Assembly: GCA_014376885.1 (NCBI GenBank)
Contig: JACMQR010000176.1
Span: forward strand, 1-14,110
Source: Polaromonas sp.
GTDB taxonomy: Bacteria > Pseudomonadota > Gammaproteobacteria > Burkholderiales > Burkholderiaceae_C
DNA: 14,110 bases
Direction: 5' to 3'
Shown here: piece by piece, positions 1-10,565 of the stretch
Layout: each line of letters starts with the position of its first letter
How positions within the stretch are numbered: the stretch's first letter is position 1
The notes under the pieces: generated by a model
Told to the model about the DNA's origin: nothing
Seen by the model: the letters and a program-made list of their open reading frames with translations, nothing else
Database searches by the model: none
Translations under genes and position numbers: made by a program

Positions 1-1
1 C

Positions 2-283
2 GGCGGCGTGCTCGGCGGCATCAGCACCGGCCAGGACCTGGAGGTGTCGATCGCCATCAAGCCAACCAGCTCGATCATCACGCCGCGCCAGTCGATCAAC
101 GTTCAGGGCCAGCCAGCCGAGGTCGTGACCAAAGGCCGGCACGACCCCTGCGTCGGCATTCGGGCCACGCCGATCGCCGAGGCCATGCTGGCCCTCGTCG
201 TCATGGAGCATGCGCTGCGCCAGCGCGCGCAATGCGGCGATGTGCAGGTCGCCTCGCCGGACATCATGCGCCGCCGGGGCTGA
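2..283 (+). CDS. aroC: Chorismate synthase, C-terminal part (5' end outside window)
   Basis: This is the last 93 codons of chorismate synthase, which converts 5-enolpyruvylshikimate 3-phosphate to chorismate in the cytoplasm, the final shared step to aromatic amino acids and folate. The frame is open at the left edge, so the start is not in the window. The visible part begins [14 protein letters not shown], the conserved GG-I-S-G region of the FMN-binding site. It contains [17 protein letters not shown], which fits the third chorismate synthase signature (R-x-D-P-C ... E-A-M). It ends with an Arg-rich tail after a poorly conserved final helix. The stop is a TGA at 281-283. The next gene on the same strand starts 95 bp later and is not functionally related, and I see no clear terminator in between. 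The identification is secure from these motifs alone. Confidence 0.95.
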   Translation, partial: GGVLGGISTGQDLEVSIAIKPTSSIITPRQSINVQGQPAEVVTKGRHDPCVGIRATPIAEAMLALVVMEHALRQRAQCGDVQVASPDIMRRRG

Positions 284-378
284 GCCGAAAAGGCCGGCCG
301 GCAAGCGCGCAGTCTTCCTACAGGGCGGGGAAAACCGGGGCGGTAGATTCATGCTTTTGGTTTTTGCAGGAGCCATGC

Positions 379-1392
<1,014 letters not shown>

Positions 1393-1447
1393 TCGATAAA
1401 AATGGATAAAAACTGCTTAAGGTGCAATACCGGCGTGCCTTATTAGC

Positions 1448-1463
1448 TGCTAAAAAAATAGCA
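1448..1463. repeat. AT-rich mini-palindrome (TGCTA ... TAGCA), copy 1
   Basis: A 5-bp inverted repeat TGCTA/TAGCA encloses six A residues, in the gap between the SDR gene and arfB. The same arms recur at 2093-2111, and a degenerate relative lies inside gcvP near 6319-6335. From memory, Comamonadaceae genomes contain many dispersed short repeats of this look; I could not check copy number here. Confidence 0.5.
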
Positions 1464-1494
1464 AAGGCGATTACCTCGGTTGGGTCCGGACGCG

Positions 1495-1519
1495 GGGCGT
1501 CGATAATCGGACGACGCCC
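1495..1519 (+). other. GC hairpin in the arfB leader region
   Basis: The arms GGGCGTC (1495-1501) and GACGCCC (1513-1519) can form a 7-bp stem with an 11-nt loop, 74 bp before the arfB start. No T-run follows, so it is not a standard intrinsic terminator on this strand. Its role, if any, is unknown. Confidence 0.35.
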
Positions 1520-1592
1520 ATGAAAAATCGATGGTTTTCCTGCAATTGCCCCTTTGCCCAAGGCCCTGGCGCCTGTGGGTCGGGGATCTTGC

Positions 1593-2006
1593 ATGGCTGA
1601 GCTGCGCAAGGTTCCGGTCGACGAGCGCCAGGTCGAGCTCAGCGCCATCCGGGCGCAGGGCGCCGGCGGGCAGAATGTCAACAAGGTGTCGAGCGCGGTG
1701 CACCTGCGCTTCGACATTCCCGCTTCAACCCTGCCTGACGACATCAAGGAGCGCCTGCTGGCCCTGAGCGACAGCCGCATCACCCAGGACGGCGTGCTGG
1801 TGCTCAAGGCGCAGCAGCACCGCACCCAGGAGATGAACCGGCTGGACGCGCTGGCCCGCCTGCAGCAAATTGTCGACGGCGTGTCCAATCCGCCCAGGGC
1901 CCGGCGCGCCACCAAGCCCACCTACGGCTCGCGCCAGCGACGCCTGGAAAGCAAAAGCCAGCGCTCGGCCACCAAGGAGTCGCGCGGCAAGGTGGGCCGT
2001 GAATAA
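1593..2006 (+). CDS. arfB: Alternative ribosome-rescue factor B (peptidyl-tRNA hydrolase)
   Basis: A 137-residue protein of the class-I release-factor-like family ArfB (YaeJ/ICT1). It hydrolyses peptidyl-tRNA on ribosomes stalled at the end of a truncated mRNA, without needing a stop codon. The catalytic GGQ motif is at residues 25-27 in the context QGAGGQNVNKV, which matches the family. There is no codon-recognition domain. Instead the C-terminus (about residues 100-137) is a basic tail rich in Arg, Lys, Ser and Gln, the part that in E. coli ArfB sits in the empty mRNA channel. The length is close to the 140 residues of the E. coli protein. I chose the ATG at 1593 (MAELRKVPVDE) because the homologous fold begins there; an in-frame ATG at 1554 would add 13 unconserved residues. 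The ribosome site before 1593 is weak (GGGGA). Confidence 0.92.
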   Translation: MAELRKVPVDERQVELSAIRAQGAGGQNVNKVSSAVHLRFDIPASTLPDDIKERLLALSDSRITQDGVLVLKAQQHRTQEMNRLDALARLQQIVDGVSNPPRARRATKPTYGSRQRRLESKSQRSATKESRGKVGRE

Positions 2007-2092
2007 GCCGGGGGCAGCGCTTGAAAAGCAGCCGGTGGCGCCTGCGCTGCCTGTCTTGAAAAAGCACTTCCAATCGGCAAGCAGGGGTTAAT

Positions 2093-2111
2093 TGCTATAA
2101 AATAAATAGCA
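2093..2111. repeat. AT-rich mini-palindrome (TGCTAT ... ATAGCA), copy 2
   Basis: A 6-bp inverted repeat TGCTAT/ATAGCA with a 7-nt A/T loop, in the 200-bp gap between arfB and the Nudix gene. It shares its arms with the copy at 1448-1463. The rest of this gap (2007-2207) shows no gene and no convincing promoter. Confidence 0.5.
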
Positions 2112-2207
2112 CATTACGACCGCCCGTCAAGCACAATAGAGCGTTTATATAAATATTTTTCGTGGGGCAGCCCGACAAGCCGGACGCCCTCGTGATGAAA
2201 GCAGACT

Positions 2208-3089
2208 GTGGAATTGAACCTGGATATCGTCACCACGCCGTTGCGCCCGGCCGCCACGGTGGTCCTGCTGCGCGATGCGCCTGCGGGCCTGGAAGTGTTT
2301 TTGATGCAGCGCCACAGCCGGTCCGACGTGCTGGGCGGGGCTTTTGTCTTTCCGGGCGGCAAGGTCGATGCGGCGGACGACGAGCTCGACATGGCGGCCC
2401 ACCTGGACCAGCCGCTGGCGCTGCTCCATGCCGGGCTTAACGAAGCCGGCATCAGCCCGCGCACGGCGGGCGGCTTGTATGTGGCGGCGATGCGCGAGGT
2501 GTTTGAAGAATCCGGCGTGCTGTTCGCGCAGACTGCAGGCGGCCAGGCGGTGGACTGCGCCCGGGCGGCTGCGCTGCTGCGCGCCGGGCAGTGCTTCAAT
2601 GCGCTGCTCAGCGAGCAGGCGCTGCGCCTGCAAGCCAGCCATCTGGTGCCCTGGACACGCTGGATCACGCCGACCAGCCCGTCGGTGACCAACAAGCGCT
2701 TTGACACCCGTTTTTTCGTCTCGACCGTGCCGGCTTCCCAGGTGGCGGTGCATGACGACATCGAGACGACCGCCAGCCTGTGGCTCAGCCCGCGCCTGGC
2801 GCTGGCGCAGTACTGGGCCGGCCAGATCGAGCTGGCGCCGCCGCAGATCATGAGCCTGGCGCAGCTCAGCCGGCATGCGTCGGTCGCCAGCGTGCTGCGG
2901 GAGGCGCGCAGCCGCCTGCCGCCGCTGATCCAGCCCGAGCCCTTCGACGAGGCGGGCGGGCGGGTGATCTGCTACCCCGGCGACGCGCGGCATTCGGTGC
3001 GTGCCCCGGCCATGCCCGGACCGACGCGGCTGTACTACCGCAACCGGCGGTTCGAGCCCGATGGCGGCTTTGACAGCCTGTTTGGCTGA
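2208..3089 (+). CDS. Nudix hydrolase, NUDT19/acyl-CoA diphosphatase-like
   Basis: A 293-residue Nudix-fold protein. The catalytic core REVFEESGV (residues 96-104) fits the REUXEEXGU half of the Nudix box. The glycine half (FPGGKVDAADDELD, from residue 48) is separated from it by about 40 extra residues. This split arrangement is typical of the NUDT19/RP2-like group, some members of which cleave CoA and acyl-CoA derivatives; the substrate here is only inferred. The N-terminus PAATVVLLRD ... EVFLMQRH is the usual first strand pair of the fold. The GTG at 2208 is the first possible start, because an in-frame TGA lies at 2196-2198, and its ribosome site is poor. The next gene follows 17 bp after the stop on the same strand, so the two are probably cotranscribed. 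Confidence 0.82.
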   Translation: MELNLDIVTTPLRPAATVVLLRDAPAGLEVFLMQRHSRSDVLGGAFVFPGGKVDAADDELDMAAHLDQPLALLHAGLNEAGISPRTAGGLYVAAMREVFEESGVLFAQTAGGQAVDCARAAALLRAGQCFNALLSEQALRLQASHLVPWTRWITPTSPSVTNKRFDTRFFVSTVPASQVAVHDDIETTASLWLSPRLALAQYWAGQIELAPPQIMSLAQLSRHASVASVLREARSRLPPLIQPEPFDEAGGRVICYPGDARHSVRAPAMPGPTRLYYRNRRFEPDGGFDSLFG

Positions 3090-3106
3090 ACAGCGAATCC
3101 TTGACC

Positions 3107-4039
3107 ATGCGCTTTGACTCCCTGGCCGCCGCAGAGGCTGTCGCCGCCGCCACTTCCCTTGATGCCATGCCCGCCGAGGTACGGGCCGTGTGGAGCACTG
3201 CCACCCGCCTGGAAACGCCGTGCGGCGCCGGCCGCATGGTCTGGCACGCCTGGGGCCAGAGCGCGTGCGATCCGGCCCTGGCGCCGCTGGTCCTGCTGCA
3301 CGGCGGCAGCGGCAGCTGGACGCACTGGCTGCGCAACATCACCGGCCTGCTTGCGGCAGGCCGCTGGGTGCTGGTGCCCGACCTGCCCGGCTTTGGCGAC
3401 TCCGCCCTGCCGGCGGGCGGCACCGATGCCGATGCGGTTCCCGAACCACTCGAGCAAGGCCTGCAATGCCTGCTCGGCGGGCGGGCCTGCGATCTGGTCG
3501 GCTTTTCGTTTGGCGGCATGGTCGCCGGCCTGCTCGCCGCCTCAACGCCGGCGCGGGCAGCGCGGCTGGTGCTGGTCGGCGCGCCGGGCCTGGGCATCGC
3601 GCCCGACCGGGCCATCCGCCTCAATGCCTGGCGACATGTGCCGCAGGCCAGCCAGCGCCTGGAGGCGCACCGGCACAACCTGGCTGCCTTGATGCTGCAC
3701 CACCCGGCCTCGATCACCGACACCGCTTTGCGCTTGCATGAGGCCAATGTGCTGCGCGACCGCATGAAAGGCCGCAGCCTGTCACGCACCGATGTGCTGG
3801 CGCGGGCTTTGCTGCAGGTGCGCTGCCCGGTGCGGGCCATTTACGGCACTGAAGACGCGCTGTACCGGGGCCAGCTGCACCGGCTCGAACCAGCGCTGCG
3901 CCAGGCGCCCGGCTTCGTGGCGCTGTCGCTGATCGAAGACGCCGGGCACTGGGTGCAGTTCGAACGGGCTGAAGCCTTCAATGCCGCGCTGCTCGAGGCT
4001 CTGGAAACGGCCGAGCCGGCCGCGAATCCCGGGTCTTGA
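3107..4039 (+). CDS. Alpha/beta-fold hydrolase
   Basis: A 310-residue alpha/beta hydrolase with a complete predicted catalytic set. The oxyanion motif HGGSGSWTHW starts at residue 65, the nucleophile Ser134 sits in GFSFGG, and the acid Asp250 (YGTEDALY) and the base His281 (DAGHWVQFE) complete the triad. No signal peptide is seen, so it should be cytoplasmic. The ATG at 3107 is preferred over an in-frame TTG two codons earlier. It lies 17 bp after the Nudix gene, suggesting a two-gene operon that could act on the same kind of thioester or ester substrate, but this is inference. The stop lies only 5 bp from the stop of the oppositely oriented FKBP gene. The family is clear; the substrate is not predictable. 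Confidence 0.85.
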   Translation: MRFDSLAAAEAVAAATSLDAMPAEVRAVWSTATRLETPCGAGRMVWHAWGQSACDPALAPLVLLHGGSGSWTHWLRNITGLLAAGRWVLVPDLPGFGDSALPAGGTDADAVPEPLEQGLQCLLGGRACDLVGFSFGGMVAGLLAASTPARAARLVLVGAPGLGIAPDRAIRLNAWRHVPQASQRLEAHRHNLAALMLHHPASITDTALRLHEANVLRDRMKGRSLSRTDVLARALLQVRCPVRAIYGTEDALYRGQLHRLEPALRQAPGFVALSLIEDAGHWVQFERAEAFNAALLEALETAEPAANPGS

Positions 4040-4044
4040 ACGGC

Positions 4045-4446
4045 TTACTTCTCGATCGCCAGCAGCTCGACTTCAAACGTCAGCGTGGCATTGGGCGGCA
4101 CCGCATTGCCGGCGCCCCGGTCGCCATAGGCGCTGGCCGGCGGGCAGGTCAGCGTGGCCTTGCCGCCGACCTTGATTTTTTGCATGCCTTCGGTCCAGCA
4201 GGGCACCACCCGGTTGAGCGGGAACGAAGCCGGCTGGCCGCGCTTGATGGAGCTGTCAAATTCCTTGCCGTCGGCCAGCGTGCCGCGGTAGTGAACCTTC
4301 ACCGTGTCCGATGCCTTGGGCTGGGCACCCGTGCCATCGACCGTGTGGACGATTTTCACGCCCGAAGGCAGGGTTTCGGGCGGGGCCACGGCAATGGCGC
4401 TGGAAGCGAAAGCGGCGAGGGCGAGCAGGGCAAGGGTTGGTTTCAT
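4045..4446 (-). CDS. Exported FKBP-type peptidyl-prolyl cis-trans isomerase
   Basis: A 133-residue protein with a Sec signal peptide (MKPTLALLALAAFASSAIA, probable cleavage near residue 19) followed by one FKBP domain. It would catalyse proline isomerisation of folding proteins in the periplasm. FKBP landmarks are VHYRGTLADGKEFDSS (51-66), the pocket Trp84 in VVPCWTEGM, KVGGKATLT (92-100), the AYGDRGAG loop (107-113) and the closing strand PPNATLTFEVELL. Cys83 and Cys101 could form a disulfide, plausible in the periplasm. I start at 4446 because the signal peptide begins there; the frame is open 19 codons further upstream but without signal-like sequence. No strong ribosome site is visible. 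The gene is downstream of gcvP on the same strand, separated by 131 bp with a hairpin, so it is probably a separate unit. Confidence 0.9.
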   Translation of the reverse strand: MKPTLALLALAAFASSAIAVAPPETLPSGVKIVHTVDGTGAQPKASDTVKVHYRGTLADGKEFDSSIKRGQPASFPLNRVVPCWTEGMQKIKVGGKATLTCPPASAYGDRGAGNAVPPNATLTFEVELLAIEK

Positions 4447-4523
4447 GGGTTTTTCTGTGAAGGAAGGATGGATGGAATGAAGCGGGATTGCCATTGCCGC
4501 CACCGCTGGCCGTCACCCCAGTC

Positions 4524-4542
4524 CTCTCCCAAAGGGGGAGGG
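4524..4542 (-). terminator. Hairpin between gcvP and the FKBP gene: repeat and possible terminator
   Basis: The arms CTCTCCC (4524-4530) and GGGAGGG (4536-4542) can pair with one G-T wobble around a 5-nt loop. It is the only clear hairpin after the gcvP stop. No good T-run follows on the minus strand, so Rho-independent termination is uncertain. The sequence, with the flanking CACCCCAGTC, resembles a very common dispersed repeat of proteobacterial genomes (CCTCTCCC ... GGGAGAGG ... GGGGTGA), recalled from memory. Confidence 0.45.
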
Positions 4543-4577
4543 AGGAGTTCAGGTACGCAGGCGGTGAGCCGCAAGGG

Positions 4578-7547
<2,970 letters not shown>

Positions 7548-7561
7548 GGCAGGCTCCTGGG

Positions 7562-7933
7562 TCAGGCGTTTTCGGAAAAAGCGGCGTAGCTGGTTTCGTC
7601 CATCAGGGCGTCGAGCTGCGCCGGATCGGACAGCTGCACCTTGAAAAACCAGCCGGTGCCCAGGGGGTCGCTGTTGGCCAGCGACGGGTCGCTGCGCAGC
7701 GCTTCATTGACCTCGGTGACTGTGCCGCTGACCGGCATGTACACATCGGCGGCGGCCTTGACCGACTCGACCACGCCGGCCGTGTCTTTCTGGACAAAGG
7801 TGGCGCCGACTTCAGGCAGTTCGACAAACACCACATCGCCCAGCGCATCCTGGGCATGAACCGTGATGCCAACGGTGGCAATATTGCCTTGCATCCTAAG
7901 CCATTCGTGGTCTTCAGTGTATTTAACGGTCAT
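7562..7933 (-). CDS. gcvH: Glycine cleavage system H protein (lipoyl carrier)
   Basis: A 123-residue H-protein. It carries the lipoyl arm that takes the aminomethyl group from GcvP, presents it to GcvT, and is then re-oxidised by dihydrolipoamide dehydrogenase (not in this window). The lipoylated Lys59 is in the expected motif [18 protein letters not shown]. The N-terminus [12 protein letters not shown] and the family core [21 protein letters not shown] are both typical, and the length is normal. The start at 7933 has GGAG 7 nt upstream; an open extension further upstream overlaps gcvT and has no family similarity. It lies 41 bp after gcvT and 14 bp before gcvP, so the three form one operon. 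Confidence 0.97.
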   Translation of the reverse strand: MTVKYTEDHEWLRMQGNIATVGITVHAQDALGDVVFVELPEVGATFVQKDTAGVVESVKAAADVYMPVSGTVTEVNEALRSDPSLANSDPLGTGWFFKVQLSDPAQLDALMDETSYAAFSENA

Positions 7934-7974
7934 GCAGATTCTCCGGAGGTTCGTAAAAAGAGACAAAGAATAAA

Positions 7975-9120
7975 TCAGTCGCGGTGGTAGCGGGCCGGCA
8001 CAAAAGGCAGGGCCGTTACTGCCATTGGAACCGGCTTGCCGCGCACCAGCGCCTGCAGCCGGCATCCGATGGCGGCCAGATCGGGCCGCACATAGCCCAT
8101 GGCCACGGGGCGGTCGATCGTGGGGCCGAGCAGGCCGCTGGTGGCCTCGCCAACTGGCGTGCCGTCGCTGAGCTGCAGGGGGCTGTGGTCGCGCACGGGA
8201 ACGCGCTCCAGCGCGGTCAGGCCAACACGTTTTCGTTTCAAGATGGCCGGCTGGTCCAATTGCGCCAATATCTTTTCGGCGCCCGGAAATCCGCCCGCCC
8301 GCGCGCCGCCGCTGCGCCGCACTTTTTGAATCGCCCAGCTCAGGCTGGCTTCGACCGGCGTGGTCGCATTGTCAATGTCGCTGCCATACAGGCACAGCCC
8401 AGCTTCAAGCCGAAGCGAATTGCGCGCGCCGAGGCCTGCCGGCCTGACTTCAGGCTGCGCCAGGAGCGCGCGGGCCAGCCGCTCGGCCTGCGAGGCGTGG
8501 ACTGAAATTTCAAACCCGTCTTCTCCGGTGTAGCCGCTGCGGGTCAAAAAGCAGTCGCAGCCGGCAACCGTATACCGGCCGCCGGTCATGAACACCAGTT
8601 CCCCAACGCCCGGCGCCAGGCGTTGCAAGGCAGTCGCTGCCAGCGGACCCTGAAGGGCCAGCAGCGCCATTTCCGGCAGCGCAGTCACTTCGCAGCGGCT
8701 GCCGATTTTTTCCTGGATATGGGCGATGTCGCCTGCCTTGCAAGCGCCGTTCACGATGATGAAAATATCGCCGCCATTGCCATGGTCGCGGTTGAAAAAC
8801 ATCAGGTCGTCAATGATGCCGCCGTCGTCGTTGAGCAGCAGGCCGTAGCGCTGCCTGCCCGGCGCCAGGCCGATCACATCGACCGGCATCAAGGATTCAA
8901 AGGCCGCCGCCGCATCCGGTCCGGCAAGCCGCAGCTGGCCCATGTGCGACACGTCGAACAGGCCCGCCGCCGCGCGCGTGTGCCGGTGTTCGGCGATCAG
9001 TCCAGCGGGGAACTGCACTGGCATGGCATAGCCGGCAAACGGCACCATGCGCGCGCCGAGTTCGGCATGCAGGGAACCCAGCGGAGTTTTTAGAAGGCAA
9101 GCAGGCAAGGAAGAGGGCAT
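7975..9120 (-). CDS. gcvT: Aminomethyltransferase, glycine cleavage T protein
   Basis: A 381-residue T-protein. It transfers the methylene group from aminomethyl-lipoyl GcvH to tetrahydrofolate, releasing ammonia. Conserved pieces are [16 protein letters not shown] (residues 21-36), LFDVSHMGQ (54-62), the [13 protein letters not shown] region (97-109) whose first Asp of the IDD triplet corresponds to the proposed catalytic Asp of the family, [23 protein letters not shown] and [10 protein letters not shown]. The C-terminal barrel is complete, ending before a TGA at 7975-7977. I chose the ATG at 9120 ([15 protein letters not shown]) because the conserved N-terminus begins about ten residues later; a possible upstream start at 9162 would run into the leader hairpin. 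First gene of the operon, directly behind a glycine riboswitch. Confidence 0.97.
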   Translation of the reverse strand: MPSSLPACLLKTPLGSLHAELGARMVPFAGYAMPVQFPAGLIAEHRHTRAAAGLFDVSHMGQLRLAGPDAAAAFESLMPVDVIGLAPGRQRYGLLLNDDGGIIDDLMFFNRDHGNGGDIFIIVNGACKAGDIAHIQEKIGSRCEVTALPEMALLALQGPLAATALQRLAPGVGELVFMTGGRYTVAGCDCFLTRSGYTGEDGFEISVHASQAERLARALLAQPEVRPAGLGARNSLRLEAGLCLYGSDIDNATTPVEASLSWAIQKVRRSGGARAGGFPGAEKILAQLDQPAILKRKRVGLTALERVPVRDHSPLQLSDGTPVGEATSGLLGPTIDRPVAMGYVRPDLAAIGCRLQALVRGKPVPMAVTALPFVPARYHRD

Positions 9121-9145
9121 GGCATTTTCCAGAGCAGAAAGGGTT

Positions 9146-9164
9146 CCGTGGCAAGGCGCCACGG
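9146..9164 (-). promoter_or_regulatory. Hairpin between glycine riboswitch and gcvT (possible expression platform)
   Basis: The arms CCGTGGC (9146-9152) and GCCACGG (9158-9164) form a perfect 7-bp stem with a 5-nt loop, between the second aptamer and the gcvT start 26 bp further on. No T-run follows on the minus strand, so control by plain termination is not obvious. It may alter access to the weak gcvT ribosome site. The role is inferred from position only. Confidence 0.45.
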
Positions 9165-9176
9165 CCTGCCCCGGCT

Positions 9177-9390
9177 GTCCGGCTTACTTGAGAGATTCGC
9201 CTGGCGATACAGGGTTGCTCCTTTGGTGGACCGCCTTGAAAAACGGTTTCTCTTCAGCAGGGAACGCTGCAGCAGGTGGAGTTCACCGGCGGCGGCGGTT
9301 GCCAGTCCTTTTGCCTGAGCGTTCGGTCCACCATTTTGGGTGGCGCATGCGCCTTCGGCGGTTTTCTCAAGGAAAACTCTCTCCTGACGG
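9177..9390 (-). promoter_or_regulatory. Tandem glycine riboswitch upstream of gcvT
   Basis: Read on the minus strand, two glycine aptamers are recognisable. The first (about 9390-9304) shows GGAGAG, a GTTTTC/GAAAAC hairpin, CCGCCGAAGGCGCATGC, and then GAACGCTCAGGCAAAAGGAC. The second (about 9262-9177) shows CACCAAAGGAGCAACCC, GGCGAATCTCTCAAGTA and a closing GGAC. Both carry the family's hallmark pairing of a GAGAG-like 5' strand with a CTCTC/GCTCAGG 3' strand. Tandem glycine riboswitches normally switch gcv genes on when glycine is plentiful. The position before gcvTHP fits. The linker between the aptamers is about 40 nt. The second aptamer departs from consensus in places (CAAAGG for CGAAGG, CAAGTA for CAGGTA). 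Confidence 0.9.
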
Positions 9391-9776
9391 GTACAAGTGT
9401 AATTCAACGCATTCAGCTCACTCGGCCTTTGCGCCAGGGGTCAATGCCTCGGGGCTGCACTGCCTGCTCGAGCGGTTACGAATTTCTGTGGCGCCCAGCC
9501 GCCACTGAGCAGCGCCAAATAATCAGGCGAATTGCACAGCGCTACGGCACCTGAGGGCCGGCTGGACCGGCCGGTTTGGCCAGCTGGAGGCTTTGGATGA
9601 CATGAAGCGCTGACAATTCCGGAGGGTTTTCAAGACCGGCTCTGGCACGCTTGACTACTTGAAAATTATTGTATGTCCTACGGTAAAGCTTGATATAAAG
9701 TTGCTTTAGGACACGGCATTTTGTCAGGTGCCGTTACTGTTGCGGACAACAAAAAATGAACCAGGGAGAAGAAAAA
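9391..9776. other. Divergent intergenic region between the gcv operon and epsA
   Basis: No gene is seen in this stretch. It should hold the leftward gcv promoter and the rightward epsA promoter. It contains a GC hairpin GGCCGG/CCGGCC (9556-9572, 5-nt loop) without a T-run, and a dyad before epsA described separately. From about 9650 the sequence becomes AT-richer, with TTGAAA at 9659-9664 and TATAAA at 9694-9699 as possible promoter elements. Their spacing is not that of a good sigma-70 promoter, so I make no firm call. Confidence 0.6.
9713..9734. promoter_or_regulatory. Dyad upstream of epsA (ACGGCA-N10-TGCCGT)
   Basis: A perfect 6-bp inverted repeat with a 10-nt spacer lies 43 bp before the epsA start. 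The size and spacing fit a binding site for a dimeric regulator, and autoregulation by EpsA is one possibility. I see no second copy elsewhere in the window, so this is inference from symmetry and position. Confidence 0.35.
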
Positions 9777-10565
9777 ATGCAGGGTCAATTCAGCACCGTG
9801 GCGGAAGATTCCAGGCACTATCTCAGACTGATCGAAGGCTCCGCCACCATACGCCGGCATGTGGACTTGCTGCATTGGCTGCAAGGCGATGTGCAGCATT
9901 TCATGCCGCACGACATCTTGCTGGCGGGGTGGGGTAATTTCCAGGAGGGCTCGATCCGCCATGACATCGTCTCCCGCTTGGCAGGCGTGCGCTCCTATGC
10001 AGTGGGAACCGATGGGCTGCCGTTTCTCCTGGGAAAATTTCATGAGAGCTGGGTTCTTGCCGGAAGGCAGCCCAATAGCCTGGATTTCAGGAATTTCGAA
10101 TATCTGTTGGGCAATGCCAGTTTGCCCGGGTCGTTCAGCAGTGCACTGCGCAACATGCGATCCGGATTAATCCATGGAATGCGCGACGAGCGCGGCCAGT
10201 GCGAATGCCTGTATGTCTTGCTAAGCGCCCAAAAAATTGCCCCCGAGCCATCGAGCACGGCCATCAAAGTACTCATGCCAGTGATTGACAGTGCGCTGCG
10301 GCAGGTCACGCAGTTGCCGCAGCAACAAAAACCGTTTCCCAAACCACTTCGAATCGGTCAGGACGATGTTTTTGGCTTGAGCGAACGCGAGATCCAGATC
10401 ATGGACTGGGTTGCCATGGGGAAAACCAATTCAGAAATTGGAAGTATATTGAACATCAGCGGCTTTACAGTAAAAAATCATATGCAGCGCATTTTCCAGA
10501 AGTTAAATGTTTTCAACCGCGCCCAAGCCGTGTCGAAAATCAATGGAGTGATCTTCAATGGCTGA
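9777..10565 (+). CDS. epsA: LuxR-family transcriptional regulator of exopolysaccharide genes, EpsA type
   Basis: A 262-residue protein with a C-terminal LuxR/GerE helix-turn-helix at about residues 199-255. Its core reads GLSEREIQIMDWVAMGKTN then SEIGSILNISGFTVKNHM, with the usual L-S-x-R-E, G-x-x-N-x-E-I and T-V-K-x-H positions. The N-terminal two thirds (HVDLLHWLQGDVQHFMPHDILLAGWG and following) have no phosphoacceptor receiver motif and no obvious acyl-homoserine-lactone pocket. They resemble the EpsA family that opens methanolan-type exopolysaccharide loci. I chose 9777 because AGGGAGA lies 7 nt upstream; the in-frame ATG at 9756 lacks such a site. Its stop overlaps the start of epsB by 8 bp, so the two are translationally coupled. 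It probably controls the eps genes to its right. Family call firm; exact role inferred from context. Confidence 0.85.
   Translation: MQGQFSTVAEDSRHYLRLIEGSATIRRHVDLLHWLQGDVQHFMPHDILLAGWGNFQEGSIRHDIVSRLAGVRSYAVGTDGLPFLLGKFHESWVLAGRQPNSLDFRNFEYLLGNASLPGSFSSALRNMRSGLIHGMRDERGQCECLYVLLSAQKIAPEPSSTAIKVLMPVIDSALRQVTQLPQQQKPFPKPLRIGQDDVFGLSEREIQIMDWVAMGKTNSEIGSILNISGFTVKNHMQRIFQKLNVFNRAQAVSKINGVIFNG

Noticed and set aside
2145..2993. Open frames on the minus strand across the Nudix gene
   Set aside because: The plus-strand frame carries the Nudix motifs; the minus-strand translations are Arg/Ala-rich shadows without motifs or ribosome sites.
9090..9407. 105-codon minus-strand frame upstream of gcvT as a gene
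   Set aside because: It coincides with the tandem glycine riboswitch and its hairpin; the RNA explains the conservation and the translation has no protein features.
9640..9665. TGGCACG followed by TTGAC before epsA as a sigma-54 promoter
   Set aside because: The GG-N10-GC spacing is not met: the position ten bases after GG reads TA, not GC.
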